DNA of 7,912 bases from JAJRXK01 sp964593155 (GTDB taxonomy: Bacteria; Krumholzibacteriota; Krumholzibacteriia; JAJRXK01), in the NCBI GenBank assembly GCA_964593155.1, contig CAZQHE010000162.1, forward strand, positions 1-7,912, given 5' to 3'. A program made the position numbers and the translations under genes. Position 1 is the first letter of the stretch. The number at the start of each line of letters is the position of its first letter. The notes beneath the pieces were generated by a model. The model was given only the letters and a program-made list of their open reading frames with translations, ran no database searches and had not been told where the DNA came from. This document shows positions 6,801-7,912 of this stretch, one piece after another.

Positions 6801-7912
6801 GCATGTGGGGACCCATGGGCTGGGTGATCATCGGCGGCCTGACCGCGGCGACCCTGGTCACCCTGGTGCTGGTGCCGGCGTTGTACCTGATCCTGGAACG
6901 CGGGAGCGAAGGGCACACCCGGGCTCCCGCGGGCGCGGTGGCCACGGCGACCGTGGTGATCGCACTGCTGGTGGGGGCACCGGCCTCGGCGGCGACCCTG
7001 GAACTCGGCACGGTCCTCGATCGGGTGGACCGGGCGAATCCCACCCTCGAGGCCGCCCTGGCCGACCTGGAGCGCGCGGCCGCCGATCACCGGGCGGCGC
7101 GTTCGGGGCGCTGGCCGCAACTCGAGCTGCGATCGGACGCGGCGCGGACGAACGACCCCACCGACACCTTCGGCCTGCAATTGCTCGACGTGGCGGGTCC
7201 ACAGGACCTGCTCTCATTCGACCCCGACGCCTCGGTCGACGTCTGGAGATCGAGCGCGCGGATCGACTGGCTGCTGTGGGACTTCTCGCGTGAGGCCCTG
7301 ATCGACGCCGCGGCCAAGGGCGAGCAGGCCCGCGAAGAGGCACACCGCGCCGTTGCGCGCCGACTGCGGCTGGCCGCGGTGGCGACCTACTTCGAGGTCG
7401 TCCAGTGGCGGCAGCGACTCGACGTGATCGACGCCACGCTGCAACTGGTCGAGCGCGAACTGACCGACGCCGAGCTGCGCCTGGAGGCGGGCCGGACCGT
7501 CGAGGCCGACGTCCTCGGCCTGCGCGCGCGCCGGGCGCAAGTCCGCGCCGAACGCGCTTCGATCCAGGCGGCACGACACGCTGCCCGCGCCCGCCTGGCC
7601 GAGCTCATGGACGTCGATCCGATGACCATGGGCGAACCCGACGCCGACACCATCGTCGCTCCCGCTCCCTGGACCGATCTCGACGAGGTCCGCCACCGCG
7701 CCCGCGAACTGCGGCCGGAGGTGCGCGCGGCCCGGCTGGCCACCGCGGCGAGCGACGACCGCGTCGGCGCTGCCCGGCGCGAGCGTCTGCCCCGGCTCGT
7801 CGCGAGCGCCCGGGCCGAGACGGTGATGCCCGAGCTCGATCCCGACCGCGAGGACGCGTCGATGCAGGCGTCCGTCGGCGTGCGCTGGAATCCGTTCCGC
7901 GGAGGTCGGATC
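3875..7912 (+). CDS. RND efflux pump fused in frame to a TolC-type outer-membrane factor (3' partial)
   Basis: A codon-by-codon reading from ATG 3875 to the window end gives 1346 codons with no stop. GGAGG (3861-3865) lies nine bases upstream, and ATGA overlaps the adaptor stop. Residues 1-1009 are a full-length RND permease: TM1 (about 13-30) followed by MPRQEDP (32-38), a porter loop (about 39-330), TM2-TM6 (about 334-487), TM7 (about 522-542) followed by NFFP, a second porter loop (550-848), and TM8-TM12 (about 851-1008, ending VPALYLILER). The TM4 relay motif is LVDNAVVV (Asp398-Asn399); TM10 has VVNDAIVLVD (Asn922-Asp923). This fits an HAE-type drug or hydrophobe exporter rather than the CusA/CzcA metal type. 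Residues 1016-1039 are signal-peptide-like. From 1040 on is an OEP-family channel, cut off at the window end. The visible product contains no cysteine. Proton-driven export is the family function; the substrate is unknown. Confidence 0.93.
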   Translation, partial: MSSTMLAVRNYRFVVIFTVAMLVLGVLGFVKMPRQEDPTLPAIGGTVRVIYPVGTAEEVEDRIVEPIEEALHELEEIDTVEATAADGVAVITGEFRDDVDRDDAFDLFAQAVSGVQDDLPEGVAELRVIEQKPSAVVAIQAAIHGPDATDAELRHWAEELENRWNTLADAGEIRTEAAQDQQVHVVIDPDRMAASGITLGQVRDAIAAANGDLPGGTVTSGARRLTIRPNPRFETLDDIRTTVLTSVDGRPVRLAAFADVRWGSEDPQYRVRHQGEPAVLVTAKLKEGRNVLDMTVDAREDLERLREDLPAHLTASVVVDQSDDVSARLRTFGFSLLQGGAIIVLFVAIIVGWRAAVVAITAMTLAVGISFWLLDAFGVSLQQMSIAGLVVVLGLLVDNAVVVFESILHERQKGAPAEEAAIRGTDRVARAVTSATATTVAAFVPMLFMAGTVGDFTRDIPTVVSLVLIVSLGVALFVTPLVATRLFGSPRAARPAGLQPLLDHVAQRGAYARTLDFVQARPRVTVLALLMVALVLIGIGTTLGMNFFPRADDKPMFLVRVKAPQGTNLWTTHARAVEVEQWILDDPLTRSVTTNVGEGNPMIYYNTLRDIPRTNFAELLVTVPREHSMDIPDLARRIRERFADDPRFRIETKLLVQGPPVGLPVSIRIDGDDLERLRAHADELAGALREVPGAINVSHDLQPGAPRLELHTDPVKIHKLGLNSAVVAREIRLAMAGGTATTLRVNGEDHDVVVRVADEGAETLDDLERVRVPVPGGTPVPLAQLTRPTLSSTYSRIMHTDLERSVIVGADTDGRLATEIVADLMPAVRDLDLAPGESWEVIGEDEERDVAFLSMLQNVVVAMGLIYGILVLQFGSFKLPLVIFTSIPVALAGSVAGLLVSGWPFGFTAFIGLLALVGIVVNDAIVLVDRANQYRRDGETLDRAVRHAAQSRLQPIILTTLTTQAGLLPLTLFGGSMWGPMGWVIIGGLTAATLVTLVLVPALYLILERGSEGHTRAPAGAVATATVVIALLVGAPASAATLELGTVLDRVDRANPTLEAALADLERAAADHRAARSGRWPQLELRSDAARTNDPTDTFGLQLLDVAGPQDLLSFDPDASVDVWRSSARIDWLLWDFSREALIDAAAKGEQAREEAHRAVARRLRLAAVATYFEVVQWRQRLDVIDATLQLVERELTDAELRLEAGRTVEADVLGLRARRAQVRAERASIQAARHAARARLAELMDVDPMTMGEPDADTIVAPAPWTDLDEVRHRARELRPEVRAARLATAASDDRVGAARRERLPRLVASARAETVMPELDPDREDASMQASVGVRWNPFRGGRI
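6920..6991 (+). other. Internal signal-peptide-like segment at the RND/OMF junction
   Basis: Residues 1016-1039 of the fused protein read Arg1016, a stretch of small and hydrophobic residues with the core VATATVVIALLVGAP, then Ala1037-Ser1038-Ala1039, a classical signal peptidase I -3/-1 motif. The preceding linker GSEGHTR is short and hydrophilic. RND C-termini are cytoplasmic, so this segment would act as a thirteenth membrane crossing that sends the channel part to the periplasm. Cleavage is inferred. Confidence 0.7.
6992..7912 (+). other. TolC/OEP outer-membrane factor domain of the fusion (3' partial)
   Basis: Residues 1040-1346 of the fused protein match the OEP fold repeat by repeat. 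The first repeat has RANPTL (1053-1058), the WPQL turn (1080-1083), then DWLLWDF (1131-1137), and the long helices around ATYFEVV (1170-1176) and AGRTVEADVLGLRAR (1205-1219). The second repeat begins with RPEVRAAR (1280-1287), has LPRL (1305-1308), and reaches WNPFRGGRI (1338-1346), the usual strand-turn with FxGG. OMF proteins normally run about 420-480 residues, so roughly 110-150 residues remain beyond the window. No lipobox cysteine is seen, so the domain is TolC-like rather than an OprM-like lipoprotein in its targeting. Confidence 0.88.

Noticed and set aside
3875..6901. Heavy-metal (CusA/CzcA) exporter assignment of the RND part
   Set aside because: The TM4 motif LVDNAVVV and TM1-proximal MPRQEDP fit HAE-type pumps better. 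The protein lacks the methionine clusters or other metal-relay features I would look for, although assignment by eye is not decisive.
6938..6973. Separate start of an outer-membrane-factor gene at a GTG (6938, 6953, 6956 or 6971)
   Set aside because: There is no stop codon between it and the RND part, and no ATG. The nearest purine-rich stretches (GGGAG at 6902, GAAGGG at 6908) are too far upstream of these GTGs. Internal initiation cannot be fully excluded.
4787..7180. Long antisense open frame (797 codons) opposite the RND gene
   Set aside because: It mirrors the codon bias of the sense gene. Its translation is low-complexity, rich in His, Arg, Gln and Asp, with no recognisable domain, and it lies fully within a well-supported CDS.

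Overview
This is a GC-rich window with strongly biased third codon positions. The organism is almost certainly Gram-negative, because a TolC-type outer-membrane factor is encoded. The phylum cannot be fixed from the sequence. All genes found lie on the + strand, and no tRNA, rRNA, CRISPR array or insertion sequence was seen.

Layout: (i) 2-1732 is the 3' part of a large gene. It encodes a thioredoxin-reductase-like NAD(P)-binding module fused to a multi-pass membrane polyferredoxin with [4Fe-4S] motifs. (ii) 1733-1924 is intergenic. It holds three closely spaced GC stem-loops, then a promoter overlapped by a palindromic operator. (iii) 1925-2584 encodes a TetR-family repressor. (iv) 2585-2756 is a second intergenic region. 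It carries a near-identical second operator followed at once by a long GC hairpin. (v) 2757-3878 encodes a periplasmic adaptor (membrane fusion protein). (vi) 3875 to the window end is one uninterrupted reading frame of at least 1346 codons. It encodes an RND proton-driven efflux pump (about residues 1-1009) that continues in frame into a TolC/OEP-type outer-membrane factor (about residue 1040 onward, cut by the window end).

The TetR gene, adaptor gene and RND::OMF gene form a regulated tripartite efflux locus. The adaptor stop and the pump start overlap (ATGA), so the two are probably translationally coupled. The notable point is that the inner-membrane pump and the outer-membrane channel are one polypeptide, joined by a signal-peptide-like hydrophobic segment ending in an Ala-Ser-Ala motif. 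That segment would solve the topology problem of exporting a channel from the cytoplasmic C-terminus of an RND protein, and it suggests the product may be a processed polyprotein. The two operators differ at exactly two positions that are symmetric about the dyad and compensate each other. This is good sequence-level evidence that one dimeric repressor binds both sites.

The upstream redox gene is probably a separate transcription unit, and no functional link to the efflux genes can be shown.
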